Assembly: GCA_943735955.1 (NCBI GenBank)
Contig: OX030957.1
Span: 6,595,801-6,659,800, forward strand
Origin: Piscicola geometra
Lineage: Eukaryota > Annelida > Clitellata > Hirudinida > Piscicolidae
Reading direction: 5' to 3'
DNA: 64,000 nucleotides
Made by a program: the position numbers and the translations under genes. How positions within the stretch are numbered: position 1 is the stretch's first letter; every line of letters starts with the position of its first letter. Of this stretch, positions 1 through 13,600 are shown in pieces. The notes under the pieces are model-generated. The model saw only the letters and a program-made list of their open reading frames with translations, searched no databases and had not been told where the DNA came from.

Positions 1-19
1 CACACACAAACAAACACAG

Positions 20-802
<783 letters not shown>

Positions 803-924
803 GTGAGTGCCTGTTGTTATTCTTTTTCGAGGCCACACGCACCACCTCGTAACTTCACGCACACACACACCACACTCAAAATCGTGCCGCCACACTCACG
901 ACACGCACACTCTCCACCAACCGA

Positions 925-1756
925 CCACCCAAGCCGCCCACCCAAGACCCACCCAAAACCCACCCAAAACCCACCCAAAACCCACACAAAACCCACACAA
1001 AACCAACCCAAAAACCAACACAAAACCCACCCAAAACCAACCCAAAACCAACCCAAAACCAACACAAAACCAACACAAAACCAACACAAAACCCACACAA
1101 AACCAACCCAAAACCCACCCAAAACCAACCCAAAACCAACACAAAACCAACACAAAACCCACCCAAAAACCAACACAAAACCAACACAAAACCAACACAA
1201 AACCCACACAAAACCAACAAACCAAAAAACCCACACAAAACCAACACAAAACCAAACAAAACCAACACAAAACCAACACAAAACCAACACAAAACCAACA
1301 CAAAACCAACACAAAACCCACACAAAACCAACACAAAACCAACACAAAACCAACACAAAACCCACACAAAACCAACACAAAACCAACACAAAACCAACAC
1401 AAAACCCACACAAAACCAACACAAAACCCACACAAAAACCAACACAAAACCAACACAAAACCAACACAAAACCAACACAAAACCAACACAAAACCAACAC
1501 AAAACCCACCCAAAACCAACACAAAACCAACACAAAACCAACACAAAACCCACCCAAAACCAACACAAAACCAACCAAAACCAACCAAAACCACACAAAA
1601 CCAACCAAAACCCACACAAAACCAACACAAAACCAACACAAAACCAACACAAAACCAACACAAAACCAACCCAAAACCCACCCAAACCAACCCAAAACCA
1701 ACACAAAACCAACACAAAACCCACCCAAAACCAACACAAAACCAACACAAAACCAA
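925..1756. repeat. C/A minisatellite, units like CCAACACAAAA
   Basis: More than 800 bp of tandem units of about 11-12 bp alternating CCAACACAAAA, CCCACACAAAA and CCAACCCAAAA. There is no G and almost no T on the + strand after about 925. The array runs into the assembly gap, so its true length is unknown. Long open frames over it (KPTQN-type repeats) are repeat artefacts. Confidence 0.95.
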
Positions 1757-1956
1757 NNNNNNNNNNNNNNNNNNNNNNNNNNNNNNNNNNNNNNNNNNNN
1801 NNNNNNNNNNNNNNNNNNNNNNNNNNNNNNNNNNNNNNNNNNNNNNNNNNNNNNNNNNNNNNNNNNNNNNNNNNNNNNNNNNNNNNNNNNNNNNNNNNNN
1901 NNNNNNNNNNNNNNNNNNNNNNNNNNNNNNNNNNNNNNNNNNNNNNNNNNNNNNNN
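1757..1956. other. Assembly gap (200 N)
   Basis: Exactly 200 N, a conventional placeholder length, so the real gap size is not known. It interrupts the C/A minisatellite on its left edge. Confidence 0.99.
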
Positions 1957-4086
1957 AACTTCGTAAAAACCTGTATATAACCCTCAAGTATGTTATTTAC
2001 AAATTTAATTATGCAAAATGCTATATTATTTTGCTAATTATAAGTTGTAATTATATTCAATACCTTTATTATTTTTAATATTTTAAACAACATTTGAAAC
2101 TAAATTACCCCATTTTTAAAGAAGTTATTCAACTCATTTATATTTATTTCTTTTGATGTACGCATTAATAAAAATGATTTAGTCACTTTTGCTAGTTCTA
2201 CCATGATAAGCGCAGAAATTTCTCCCTCATCGATTTCAATATTCACATTTAGTTTTTCCATTCAAGATCGGGTTTGCGTGTTCTTCAATTGGCGTATAAA
2301 AACTTTCAGAGAATGATGAATTTATTTAAATTTCAAATTAAATAGTATGCTTTGGTGAACTTTCTATATTGCAGAGTGATCATTATAGAAGTAAGCTTAA
2401 TTTCTCCATTAATTGTTTAATAGTTTATTTAATTTAATTTAGTTTAATTTAACAAAACATGACATCATTAACAACGGGCTGCTCTAATGTGCTCTCCTAA
2501 CACGCATGCTTGCCATCTATTTGCAATGTTTAAATTATTTTAATTTAATTAATTTAATCTCATTTACGAGTAAATTCTTAAATTGCTCTTATGATATAGT
2601 ATTCTGTTGAGTTTAAGTATTAATTTATTACAAATAATTTAAGAACTTCCAACTTATGTTTTTAGCCGATTCATATGAATTATATTAAAGAATTGTTTGG
2701 AAGCATTGTAAGGCTACTTTCTATTAGAGCAAAGAACAAGAAGACTAAAGTTTAAAATTTTCTGGTCTCAATCCCAAAGTTCGAACTTTATCGCCTTCTA
2801 TCTTAAGAGAAACCATTTATTGTATTTACATTTTTAATAAATTTGGAAGTTTTAGTGTTTAATCGCGACATTTTTAGAATACTTAGCAGCTCACAAGCTC
2901 GATTAATACAATAAAATACAACGACAAATTTTATTTACGTGGCGTAAACCCGGATGAGCTTCAAGGCCACTCGGTTACGGACAATTTAATTATAATAATA
3001 AATGAATAAATCAAATGATTAAATAGAGAAAGAAAATAAATAAATAAGATTCATCTTAGTATATCATCACTCTCCCAGGGAAGGGCTTCAAAACTGCTCA
3101 CTATTTTGGGTTGGGTATTAACAATTATGTGTCAAACAAGTCTTCATAAGTGCTGCTAGTTCACCCAGATACCCTCCACACCAGAATTCGATTTATCATG
3201 ATAAGATATTAGAGAATCCGGTTCAGTCGCAAAGTTTTATTAGTCTACGTAGTACTAGAAGCCTCTTTTCTTAGTTACTTGACTTTAACAATACGATTAC
3301 TCCAAACAATAAAAAAAGAATATTTTAAAAATCTATTATGAGAGCGATTTTTTCCATATAAAAATTGCGTGACAAGTGATTTTAAAAAAGATAAAAAAAT
3401 AACATGCATTTTTTCAATAAAAGCTAATTTAATTTATTATGTCAAAAATACAAATATTCAAAAAAATTATTAAGAGCAGACATGAATTTTTACATTTAGA
3501 TTTTTTTATACAACTTTTTAAATTTTTATATATAATAATATTCAACAAATTCCATATTGACAAAAACTTGGCAGATAAGGCATACGGCTATTAAATATTT
3601 ATAAATTTACCATTTATATAGGCAGCTTTAGATGAATTTGGTTCATTCTTTTTTAGCTTCCCATTGTTTGTGATGCATAAATAAATGACATAATAGATTT
3701 TTTCCTTTGCCCATTTCTCATTATGGAAAAAGAGTCAGAAAGGGTTTTTATAAGATTTAATTATTATACTTTATAAAATATCGGATAAAACCAATCATAT
3801 TTTAAAAAAAAGAAAGTTTTCAAAAATCTGAATGTATTTAAGGCTGTTACAATTTACAAAACGTAATTCTGAAACTTTTTTTCCAGAAAAATACTCTAAC
3901 TGCCAATAAACAAGCTCTACTGATTAGTAAAAACATCAATCTACACTTTTTGTTTTAGTATTCAAGCACAACTAAACTAGATAATTTTTTTTACAATTTC
4001 AAAATTATAAAAAAACAACTAAAATTTAAGCGTGCAAAACAAAATATATTTCTATATTAAATTATTAAAACGTTTCAAGGAGCTAG
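1957..4086. other. A+T-rich intergenic or intronic DNA, no gene seen
   Basis: No exon with coding composition and paired splice signals was found. The only structured item is a dispersed-repeat copy at 2905-2982. Confidence 0.6.
2905..2982 (+). repeat. Dispersed repeat, copy A
   Basis: The 46 bases from ACGTGGCGTAAACC (2937) to GGAC match the reverse complement of 11252-11297 at about 80% by eye. The A+T/ACA-rich flank (AATACAATAAAATACAA) is also shared. This is probably the tail of a SINE or LINE family. Confidence 0.6.
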
Positions 4087-5188
4087 GGACATTTATGTGT
4101 TGTTTTCGAAAGACGGCGGTCCGATGATGGCGCTTGAGAACGTGCCTGCCTTCGTCAGGTCGCTAGGCTTCAACCCCACCGAAGAAGCACTCTTGAAACT
4201 ATCCAACGACCTCACGTCGCAAGGCCTGAATGATGAGTGAACGATTGAAAAGTTGAAGAATGTGGGAGTAGATGAATGGAAGACTAGATGAATAATAAGC
4301 TCGGTTAATGAAACTAAAGAAGATTGATGATAAGAGAACTTCAAAAACAAAATAAATTCTCGAAGAAAGATAACCCAATTACGGCCACAACATCAGACGA
4401 CGAAGTGGCTCAAGAGGACTTGATGGATGGTATTCTGAAGCTCGAGTGGCAGCAAGATGCCTTCGCAGACATATTTGGAGCCTTCATGCTTCTGGACCCT
4501 CTCAAAACCGGTACCACACCAACTACCTACAATTAAAAATTATTAATAGATCTATAAAACTTAAGTGGGTTCGTCTTCATGGAATTTGAGTTTGGTAGTT
4601 AAAATATCGTAGTAAATCCAAGTCTTTAAATAATTTATCAAGAAAATAATTATTTTATTCAACATTTCTTAAAATAGGTTTTTTCCTAAACTTATATCTT
4701 AAACGCGTTGTCTCACTTTAATTAGACTGATTTATTAACACTTCAATTATGCGTTTTCGAAAAAAATTAAGACTTTTACTAAGAGGTGGCAACGCGAATA
4801 TTCAAAAAAATTCAATATTAAAAAAAGTTGATACAAAATTTGAATACAAAATAGGCCAGTTTACAATACTCCAAGATTTATTTGTCTTTTTCTTCAGTCT
4901 TTTGTAGTTAAGGCTTCGGAGACAAAAATATGTATTATTTAACATGTGTAAAAACGTGGGGGCTAATAAGATATTTATGTACTTCGGTTGAATGCTGAAA
5001 AACCATTTAAATAATTAATCATTGTTTACAAAGACAGCTCAGAACGTTTTCAAATGCCACAGGATACATTGACAAGAATGATTTGAGACAGTTTTTGTTA
5101 TCGAATGGAGAGACGATGAGCGAAAAAGAGGCAGAAGTACTGCTGGAACTAGCTGGAGCCGACATACGGGGAAGAATTAAATACCTCG
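4087..5188 (+). CDS. DRC8: EF-hand protein like dynein regulatory complex subunit 8 (DRC8/EFCAB2), partial
   Basis: Calmodulin-like subunit of the nexin-dynein regulatory complex, which links axonemal doublets. The first exon (about 4087-4236) reads VLFSKDGGPMMALENVPAF and RSLGFNPTEEALLKL, matching the first EF-hand and the RSLG/PTE signature of the family. The second (ending 4510) reads DAFADIFGAFMLLDPLKTG. It joins cleanly in phase 1 to the third (5063-5188), giving TGYIDKNDLRQFLLSNGETM and then EAEVLLELAGADIRGRIKYL, the third EF-hand and its helix. Donors are GTACCA and GTGAAA. The frame between the first two exons is disturbed: TGA at 4238 and 4289 lie in the extended frame, and the only workable join I found (GATGA to AAG|A, intron about 4237-4334) is weak. 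The last codons and the N-terminal exon were not located. It could be a pseudogene, an unrecognised intron or an assembly error. Other cilia genes lie downstream. Confidence 0.6.
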
Positions 5189-6439
5189 GTGAAATTTCTT
5201 TCTGTTTCAATATATTATTCACTTTTATATCTTATTACTTATACTTCGCGTAGAAAATTTCAATTAGAATTTATATTTATAGCCTTGATATTTTCGACCG
5301 TCTTTCATAAAATAGGCTGTAAAGTTCAATTGAATAATAAAATTTTAATTAAGCAAATCAGTTAAATATTAAAAATTATATTTTGATATTTTAAGAAAAA
5401 TACACATTACAATTATTGCATATGTTTCTGTTTTTATAAATACATTTAAAACTCGTTTCAGAGTATTGTAAAACAATAAGTATGTTAAGTTTTTTAAATG
5501 TTTTGTTTAAACTTATCAGTTTTAAATTTATTTTGACGTCCCATAAAAAATCACAACTAGATCATTTCTTGATTTTCAATATTTAGAGTTTGCGCAAAAC
5601 GGTTAAGAAACACGATTTTTATCGTTTTAATCGATTATCTGACCAACAAGTTTTTTACAGCTATTCATGTAAATGCATATTTTGTGTTATGTGAACTATA
5701 TACATACAGAAACAAAAAGTAATAGTTGATGACATACGAAAGCTCCGAAGATACAGTGTGAAAGACAGCGTTTGCAATTTGACTTCTCAGAAAAATGAAA
5801 CTTTGCAGCCTAAGTGGCCTAGCAGCCCGTTTGGGTTATACGCCACTATAATAATGCTCGTCATTCTTATATTTTATTATTATACTTTGAAATAGTTGTG
5901 CAAGTTTTAAATAGTTTTTTTCAATTTTTAAAGCTAATTTGTTAATTAGCATCACGTAGTGAAGTTTTTTAAAACACTGTCCTAATACTTTCAGTTCTTG
6001 TGAACCCCCGAGTGTAAACTCATGCATAACTTCTAAATAATATTTTAATTGGGAAAAAATATAAAACAAAAACTTTTGAATAATATTTTAATTTGGAAAA
6101 AGACAAAAAATATAAAACGATAAAATTATTTCGATCTATGCCACTGCTCTAATTTTTTTAATCTATGAGTCTGCGTCGTTGGCATACAATTTAAAAACTA
6201 TTAAATCAAAAAATAATGTTTCTAACATTTGGTCATTTAAAATTATTTAAACAAATCTATTTTTTCAGTTATTTCAAACCTTCCAAAACTATTTCAGAAC
6301 TTTCCAAGAGATTATCAAGAACCGATGTATGAAAAAGATTTAATTTAAAAAATCAATTTCTAAAATATTTATAACACTGATAACTTTCATTTAATGAAAA
6401 ATTAAAGTTATAATGATTTTTTTGATAAATTATATTCAG

Positions 6440-6461
6440 TACCACGCTTCAGCAGCGAACG
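6440..6461 (+). other. Candidate 22-nt microexon
   Basis: TATATTCAG|22 nt|GTGAGTAAA: a good acceptor and a perfect donor flank a short GC-rich islet in A+T-rich DNA. It starts in a phase that can follow the last DRC8-like exon (5063-5188, phase 1). The product of that join is not recognisable family sequence. Confidence 0.3.
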
Positions 6462-6984
6462 GTGAGTAAAACACAAAATTAGATTTATTGAAAAATAAAA
6501 TTTATATAAGTTCAAATTCTTGCAAATAAACTTTCAGAAGATAAATAAACAGTTGAAACTCTTTAATTGATAAAACATGTCAATAAAAAACAACACTTTT
6601 TTCCGTTTGGTATGGTAGTAAGTTCAATTGAGTTCTCGAATAATTTGCGGAGTTGATACCTAAAGAGTCTAGCAAAGAATCGAAAAAGTATGCCAATTAT
6701 TTGTTCTTTTTGATCACTTTTTATAGAAAATAAAGAAACAAGATTACAACTTTTAATACATTTTGAATGCGACAATCATGGATGAAAGAGTGACATGCAA
6801 TAAACTAAACAATATTCTTCTTATTCGACATAATTTTTTTAGAAAAAAAATAAGTAATTTAAAAATACTTTTTTTATGAGAGCTAGTTTTCATTTTATAT
6901 TATTCTAGAACTTAAAACCACTGGTTTTTTATTATTCCGGGTAATAAGAAACAAATTAGAGCTACAAAATTTGAAAAAATCAAA

Positions 6985-7220
6985 TGTTAAATCAAATAAA
7001 AAATAATTTAACATGATTGAAAAATAATTTAACAAGATGAGAAATAATTTAACATGGTGAAAAATAATGTAACACGATGAAAAATAATTTAACATGATGC
7101 AAAATAATTTAACACGATGAAAAATAATTTAACATGATGAAAAATAATGTAAGATGATAAAAAATAATTTAACATGGTGAAAAATAATTTAAGATGATGA
7201 AAAATTATCCTACATGATGA
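6985..7220. repeat. Tandem repeat of about 19-20 bp (GATGAAAAATAATTTAACAT type)
   Basis: About a dozen imperfect units, differing at the CATG/CACG/AGATG positions, in direct tandem order. Confidence 0.85.
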
Positions 7221-7536
7221 GAAAGAGTGCCAATATAGGATACACATTGTATATTATACAGCTGTCGATCGCCACTGGGGCTAATCGTAACACTTTATCA
7301 AAATTTTATGGAAAAGATTTTTACTCTCTACGATGCAATTTTTTGTGCATTTAAACCTTTTCTTGCGTGAATTATTTCAGAATATTTTTCTTTGCCAGCT
7401 CCTTGCTTAGCAGCTTTAACGAATAAATAAATTTGTAAAATAAACGGGTTTAAATACAAGATTTTAAAATGTTAATTTTAAAGAAGAATAAATTAGTTCT
7501 AACTAGCAAGGGTTTCTTGATTGTTGGGTTTCTCAG

Positions 7537-7557
7537 AGGATGGCGGTACTGAATCAG
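7537..7557 (+). other. Candidate 21-nt exon or coding start
   Basis: GGTTTCTCAG|AGGATGGCGGTACTGAATCAG|GTGAGCC has a strong acceptor and donor. It contains ATGGCG in a good initiation context, reading MAVLNQ before the donor. It may be a first coding exon, a microexon, or chance. Confidence 0.3.
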
Positions 7558-9156
7558 GTGAGCCGCAACAAGAAAAAAAGAAATAAAACAAAGATTTCAG
7601 TTTAGGCAAGAACCCTTTTTTTGCACACCAGGGTTCAAAAAAATAATGATAGTGATGAGGATGCTTTTTTAGGAATAATTGTGTTGTGGTGGGAATAATA
7701 GTGCTATGGTGATGATAATGATGCTGTTTTAATACTTATGCTGTGGCGATGATGATGATGATGGTGATGTGGGTGAAGTTGAATGTGAGGGGTGATTGAA
7801 CGTATTATTAAGATTATTTCTTATTAAATTATATTTATATATGAATTTACAATCTATGTGGGGTTTAAAACTTTTATTTAACAAATTTATTAAATAGTGC
7901 TTTCGAATTAGAGAAAAAGAGGTCTATAATGCATTTTCTGAATTGATTGACCTCGTGGGAATTTTTTTAATGAATAGTTGATTTAATCTGAATTAGGTTC
8001 GTATTTTAATCCAGTCATGCACGTGCAGACTCGATCAATCTATATAATAATTATGCAGTGATCGCAAACTATCCTATCCTTTTTTAGCTTTAAAAAATGT
8101 CTAGAAAATCTTCAAAACTTTAAAAACCGATAACGACCTTCAAGTATTTTTGAATTGCTCACTTTTTGTGTGATGTGCTCGAGCACATTTTTATATTGTA
8201 TAAAATGTACCAAGAAAGGACTTGTAAAAAATCCGTCATTTAAAAGCAACTTTTCTCACTTTGGAAGACATGATATAAATTAGGTCAATCCCAATGGTGC
8301 AGAAATTTTTAGAGCTAATACTTCAAATTCCAAATTTTGAACATTTCATTTTTTAAATTATTTATTATGAAGGTCAAACCATCCGTCACAGTATGAAACT
8401 AAGGACTCAAACTGAGTTTGTCTGCGGACAGTTTTTAAAAGCGTAATTAAGCCTAATAAAATAGTTGTTGAACTTCCTTTTAAAGATTCTTTTACTTTTA
8501 TAGTTTTCAATCTAATTTGAAATGGCATCTTCTTCCTTAAAGTCTAATTCCACTTAATTAGCCTTTGAAGTTCTTCAGAGGTGGTACGTGGTTTTAAAAC
8601 CCTTTTTTATTTCGTTTAAATAACTCGATATTCAGTTTAATGTGAATATTGCATTATTGATTGGCTAATTCCCTGTGGGATAATCAAATTATCTATAGAA
8701 GCTTAAACTATTATATGACTTGGAAAAAAAATTCTCAATTATTTTTTTCTCAGTCTTTCAAATAAAATCTTTATTTGTATGTAAAAGAAATTAAAGCAAA
8801 TGATACTTTATGTTTTTTACGCTAACTGATTAAGAAGCATGTATCTTCTTCTGCTGATTCTATTCTTAAAAAAGCAACAAATAGTTCCTAATCGCTGTCA
8901 AATTGTCTTTCGATAATAATTGTCGGAACTATTTCCATTATAGGCAATAATTGTCTCATAGTATTTATTTCTATTTTACATTTTCATTTAATTGTTTTGT
9001 CTATAAAATTAAATAATAAAATGATAGTTTCAATTTTTTAAACATAGTTATTCCCATAATAATTTAAATATATTTTTTGAATATTTATTTATTTTTTGTT
9101 CAAGATTTCATAATTTTTGTACATTCATGTGATGGCACATTAAAATATTCAACCTG

Positions 9157-9288
9157 CATTTAAAAATGTTTTTTTTCTAAGCAACAAATCACTTTTTCTA
9201 TTTTTTCAGTTCAAGAACTGAGGCATTTAAAATGTATTTTTTCTAAGCAAAAAATTAATTTTTCTATTTTTTCAGTTCAGAAACTGAG
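9157..9288. repeat. 66-bp tandem duplication carrying a splice-acceptor-like tract
   Basis: Two adjacent copies, 9157-9222 and 9223-9288. Each runs from GCATTTAAAA through TTTTTCTATTTTTTCAG to AACTGAG, with a few differences. Confidence 0.8.
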
Positions 9289-10699
9289 GCTTAAAGTGGT
9301 TTACTACGGTTTAAATTAAAAATACATTCTTCAATAATTTCTTTTAATTTAACTTTTTTTTCTAACTCTTTTATAATCCAATTTGTAATTTTTTTCAATT
9401 TAGAGAAAATATTCAAGAATTTTAAATAGTAAAATTTTTATATTTTTCATTAATTTGAATTTAAAATATAATTTCTTTATTATATATTTATTTTTTATAT
9501 TTAAATGAATCGAATAAAGTTTATCGAGATTATAATATAAAAAAGATTTAAATACTTTAAAAAGTTAAATAGTTCACAAAGAATAAGATTATTTAAACCG
9601 ATATGGTTGATTTCCTATTTAACAACAAACATTGCAGTTCTCAGACAAATCAAATAGAGATGATTTTTTAAACAACAGAAAACATTACAGAGTTTTTTTC
9701 ATTTATGAAGCCCTTCAAACGAAGTTCATGTTTTTAGTCAAGGCTCATGCCGTTTTCATTCTCACTTGCTTTATTAACACTCAAAACACTGTTTCGTATA
9801 GAACTTTTTCAATGCTCTAATACATCATAAAACTAACATGCTAATTGAGTAAAATAAAATCTTTAAATAATTTATAAAAAGATGTAAAAAAAAAACTATT
9901 CAATTAAGGTATTATTTTATTCTTGAGATTTCAAGTTAATTCTTTACTTGAAATCTCATTAATAAAATAATAAAAAAACAGATTCAGGAAATACTGTTAC
10001 GATACTCAGTAAAAGTAGTTATTTATATTTTTATAGGAAAAAACGCATATAATAATTTCCTACAATCAATATACCGATATCAGTCTTCAAAAATACAAAT
10101 TTGATTAAGATGAAAAGATAATAAAAAAAGTTTTATTGACATTTGTTTCTTAATTAAAGCACCACAAAATATTTGTTTAAACATATAAAATGCTTCTAAA
10201 TTGCTATATTATTATATAACTTTAAAAGAATTCTCATTTAGTATTATAAAAAATTCCTAGTTTTCGGCTACGAAAATAATATTTTTAAAATGGGAAATTT
10301 AAAATTTCATTTTTCAACAAATGAACAATTGCAAAAGAAATAAATATAACAAAGTTCCATTAAACGTTTAAAAATTATTTTGGGTTGAATCGTTCTCGGA
10401 TGAAGAGTCATAAGCTTATTAATACTTACCGATATAATTCATTCTAATTTTGCAATCAAGTCTAAATGAATTAGGTGAGAAGAGGGAGCATGTTGAATTG
10501 TGATTCATTTATGAGAGTTAGATAATTATCTAACGCGAATTCTTCCTTCTAGAACATTCACTTTTTTTTGTGAACAAAATTGTTCTTCTAAGAGTATAAC
10601 TCTTTCAACAAAACTGTTCTTTCCATAACTCACCACGAACTCTCTAGTTTCTTACGAACACAAGAAAAGTGCATCACCAAAGCGGAGAATGAGCACTGC

Positions 10700-13600
10700 T
10701 TATTGGGTGGTCTTGGCTTTTGGGTGGAGCTCGACCAATTTGGTGGCTTGTATGTTGGTGCTGCTACAGGGTGGCGCTTCTTTGATGCAGCCGACGACGC
10801 TTCTGAAAGCCTGTCGGAACTCCTTGGAGGCGCAGTTGTAGATGAGTGGGTTGACGCACGAGTTGCAGTAGGCAAGCACGTGGCACAAGAGACTCACCAC
10901 CTGCCAGAGAAGGGTGGAGTGAAACTGCAAAGATTTAAAAATGTTTTTTTTTCGTGAAACAAAACTATGAATGTATTGATGGCTCTGAAATGTCATTGGA
11001 ATGGCATATACCACAAGAGAAAGATTTATAAACAGTGGGATGTAATTGAACAAGTAGGTCTAAAGTGATTTTATAAATCTTCATGCTTTTATCTTCGAAC
11101 CGTTTCTGCTTATTTACTGCGTACTAATTGGGATATAAGTGGTAATTTTCACGATGGAATAATTCCAAAATTCTCGATTATTTTACTTTAGAAAATTCTT
11201 TTTTGGGGTCTAAATTTTAAGTTTCATTATTGGTACTTATAGACCGTTTAAGTCCATACCCGAATGGTCATGAAGCTCGTTAAGGTTTACGCCACGTTTA
11301 TTCTTTTCGTTTCATTGTATTGTATAAAAAACCTTTACACGAAAAAACTAAAGCCTAAAAGTGAAGCTCGAATTGCATGAAGTAGTAAGGGTTTGTATAC
11401 ATTTTAGACTATAAAACAAGAGGGTGGAAAATTTTATTTTATAAAAAAATATTCTAATATCAAAAATGCCTTTTTTTAAAGTTATTTCAAAAGTGAAAAT
11501 CAGCAATAAATATTCCTTAACGTCAATGACCATCTTACATCAAGAAGGCTCTGCTTGTCTTCTGCGTATAAGCAGACAGAAATTTCTATGAATTCAATTT
11601 TTATTTGATGTTTCCAATTTTTCATTTTAACTTAAAACCTATTTTCCTTTTCAGTGCAGCGTTTCTTGGAAATTTAACGGATTTATTTAATTTTTATAAA
11701 TGGATACCGTAAAATACCAGATATTTTTACACTCTTAATTTTCGTATACTATCATTTTTCGACAAAATAATTGTTTTTTGAACACTTAGCTCGTAAATAA
11801 ATTTAAAAACTAGAAAGTCTATGGTGGTATAAAAATTCTCATAAATGACAAATATAATTTTTTTAAAGTTAAATAAACATAGATTTCAAAAATCCATTTA
11901 ATGAAAAGAATGAAATAAAAAATAGAAAATACAAAAAAACGTCAAAAAACCAATACCGAACAGTAATGTTTTAATTAAATAAATTTTCAGATTATGGCTT
12001 CAAATTATTAAAAACTTCCACTTTATATACTCAAAATGTTGAATTTATTTAAACGAATGGTTAAAGATTGAAAATAAATACCGCATAGGACTCATGCTCG
12101 GGCAGGAAGTTGTAGTAGGCGGCAAGGAGGTGCACGTGCACCGGCAGCCACAACAGCGCGAACATCACCACCACCAGCGTCAGCACTCTTCCCACTCTCT
12201 TCTTCCGCTCGACAGTCTTGTCTCGACGCAGGATCGAGGCGTTTGCGAAGCTGTTGCCGCTCACCTGCTTCTTGATGGCCAGTGAGAAAGCAGCGATGAC
12301 GACCAGAGGCAGCAGGTAGGCGAAGAAGAAGAAGCACGTGAAGAGAGTTTTGCCGTGGTTCAAGTCGTACAAGTCGCATTCGATGTGCTCGAGATGGGGC
12401 ACTCCTCGCTCGTCCACATGCGGCCTCAAGCCGTACACGAAGAAGATGAACGAGTTCGCCAAGCAAGCGACCGCCCAGATGGCCGCGATGAGCGCCAAGA
12501 CAATGCCTTTGGTGCGGAAGCGGAGCGTCGACTCGTTGTGCACGATGGTCAGGAAGCGGACGAGAGCGATGAGCACCAGCGTGTAGACGGTGACGTAGGC
12601 CGTGACGTTCGTCAAGTAGTGCATCAGCCTGCAACTCGTCAGTCCAAAGCCGAAACTGCGTGGATTTGTTAGAATTTTGTGAAAGCTTAAAGATTTTGTT
12701 TTTATTTATCCTTTTCATGCGTATTAGCAGTTAAAAATAAAATATTTAGTTCATAGATGATAAAATCGAAAAGAAAAAGATGAAAGATAAAAACGGTCGT
12801 TAGAATGAATAATAATACTATGATAAAATTGTTGAAACAAAATTTTAACAGCATTTCTTAATTAAAAATCAATTTATCTAAGTTAAAAGAAATTTAATTA
12901 AGGAACAAAGACAGAAAATAAATTTTAGCGCCATTTTAACAAGCTTGGAGTCATTTTAAATTCTATCTTCTGACCTCTTCCTAGAAGCGCGTAAAAACAA
13001 TTGTCAAATGAGAACCTCTTGACATCAAACTTGCGCTTTTTATTCTTTTCTGCTAAATGAAGTCTAATCCTTGGTAGAAATTAATTTATTTTGAAATGTA
13101 TACATTAGAAAAACTAATTATTCTTTAACTTTTTTTTTCTTTTCTGGGTTTAAAATCTAACTGAGCAAAATTGTTATAAAATCTAATAGCTTTTTGGGGT
13201 AGCTTGACATACTTAAAGAGCAACAAGACAGGTTTTGGCTGACTTAATATTGTTTATTAGTGTTGCCCATTAATCTATCAGTTTTTTGCGTTATCAGACG
13301 CTACATATTTTTTCATATTAATATTTACTAATTAATACTTTGACAAAAATGGACTAATTAACTATATCTAATAAATATGTAGTAAAATAAAACTTTAAAA
13401 ATTCTATTTTCTTTGAGTTTAAAATAAGAAAAAAATATTCATAATAGAACTCATATTGCGAAAATCCTACAAAAACAAGGAAAAATTTATTTAATTGCAT
13501 AATTTTAAAAGTTGATACGATTAGCGGTTAGCAAATGACTTTCCTAGCATTCAAATCTCTCAAAGGCAAAGTTTCAAAGCGATCGACTGACGTTTCGTTG

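Larger units (their letters stand above)
5189..10629. other. A+T-rich DNA without an identified gene
   Basis: Low-complexity, T/A-run-rich sequence. It holds two exon-like islets (6440-6461, 7537-7557), a tandem repeat near 7.1 kb, a GAT-rich patch near 7.65-7.78 kb and a 66-bp tandem duplication at 9.2 kb. Short hydrophobic open frames here are what A+T-rich DNA gives by chance. Confidence 0.5.

Noticed and set aside
4238..4291. Selenocysteine or reassigned TGA codons
   Set aside because: TGA ends the 31223-32227 exon normally and no SECIS-like element was seen; a pseudogene or intron is more likely.
12092..12718. Alternative-frame open reading frames over GPCR exon 2
   Set aside because: Shadow frames of the receptor; no family similarity.
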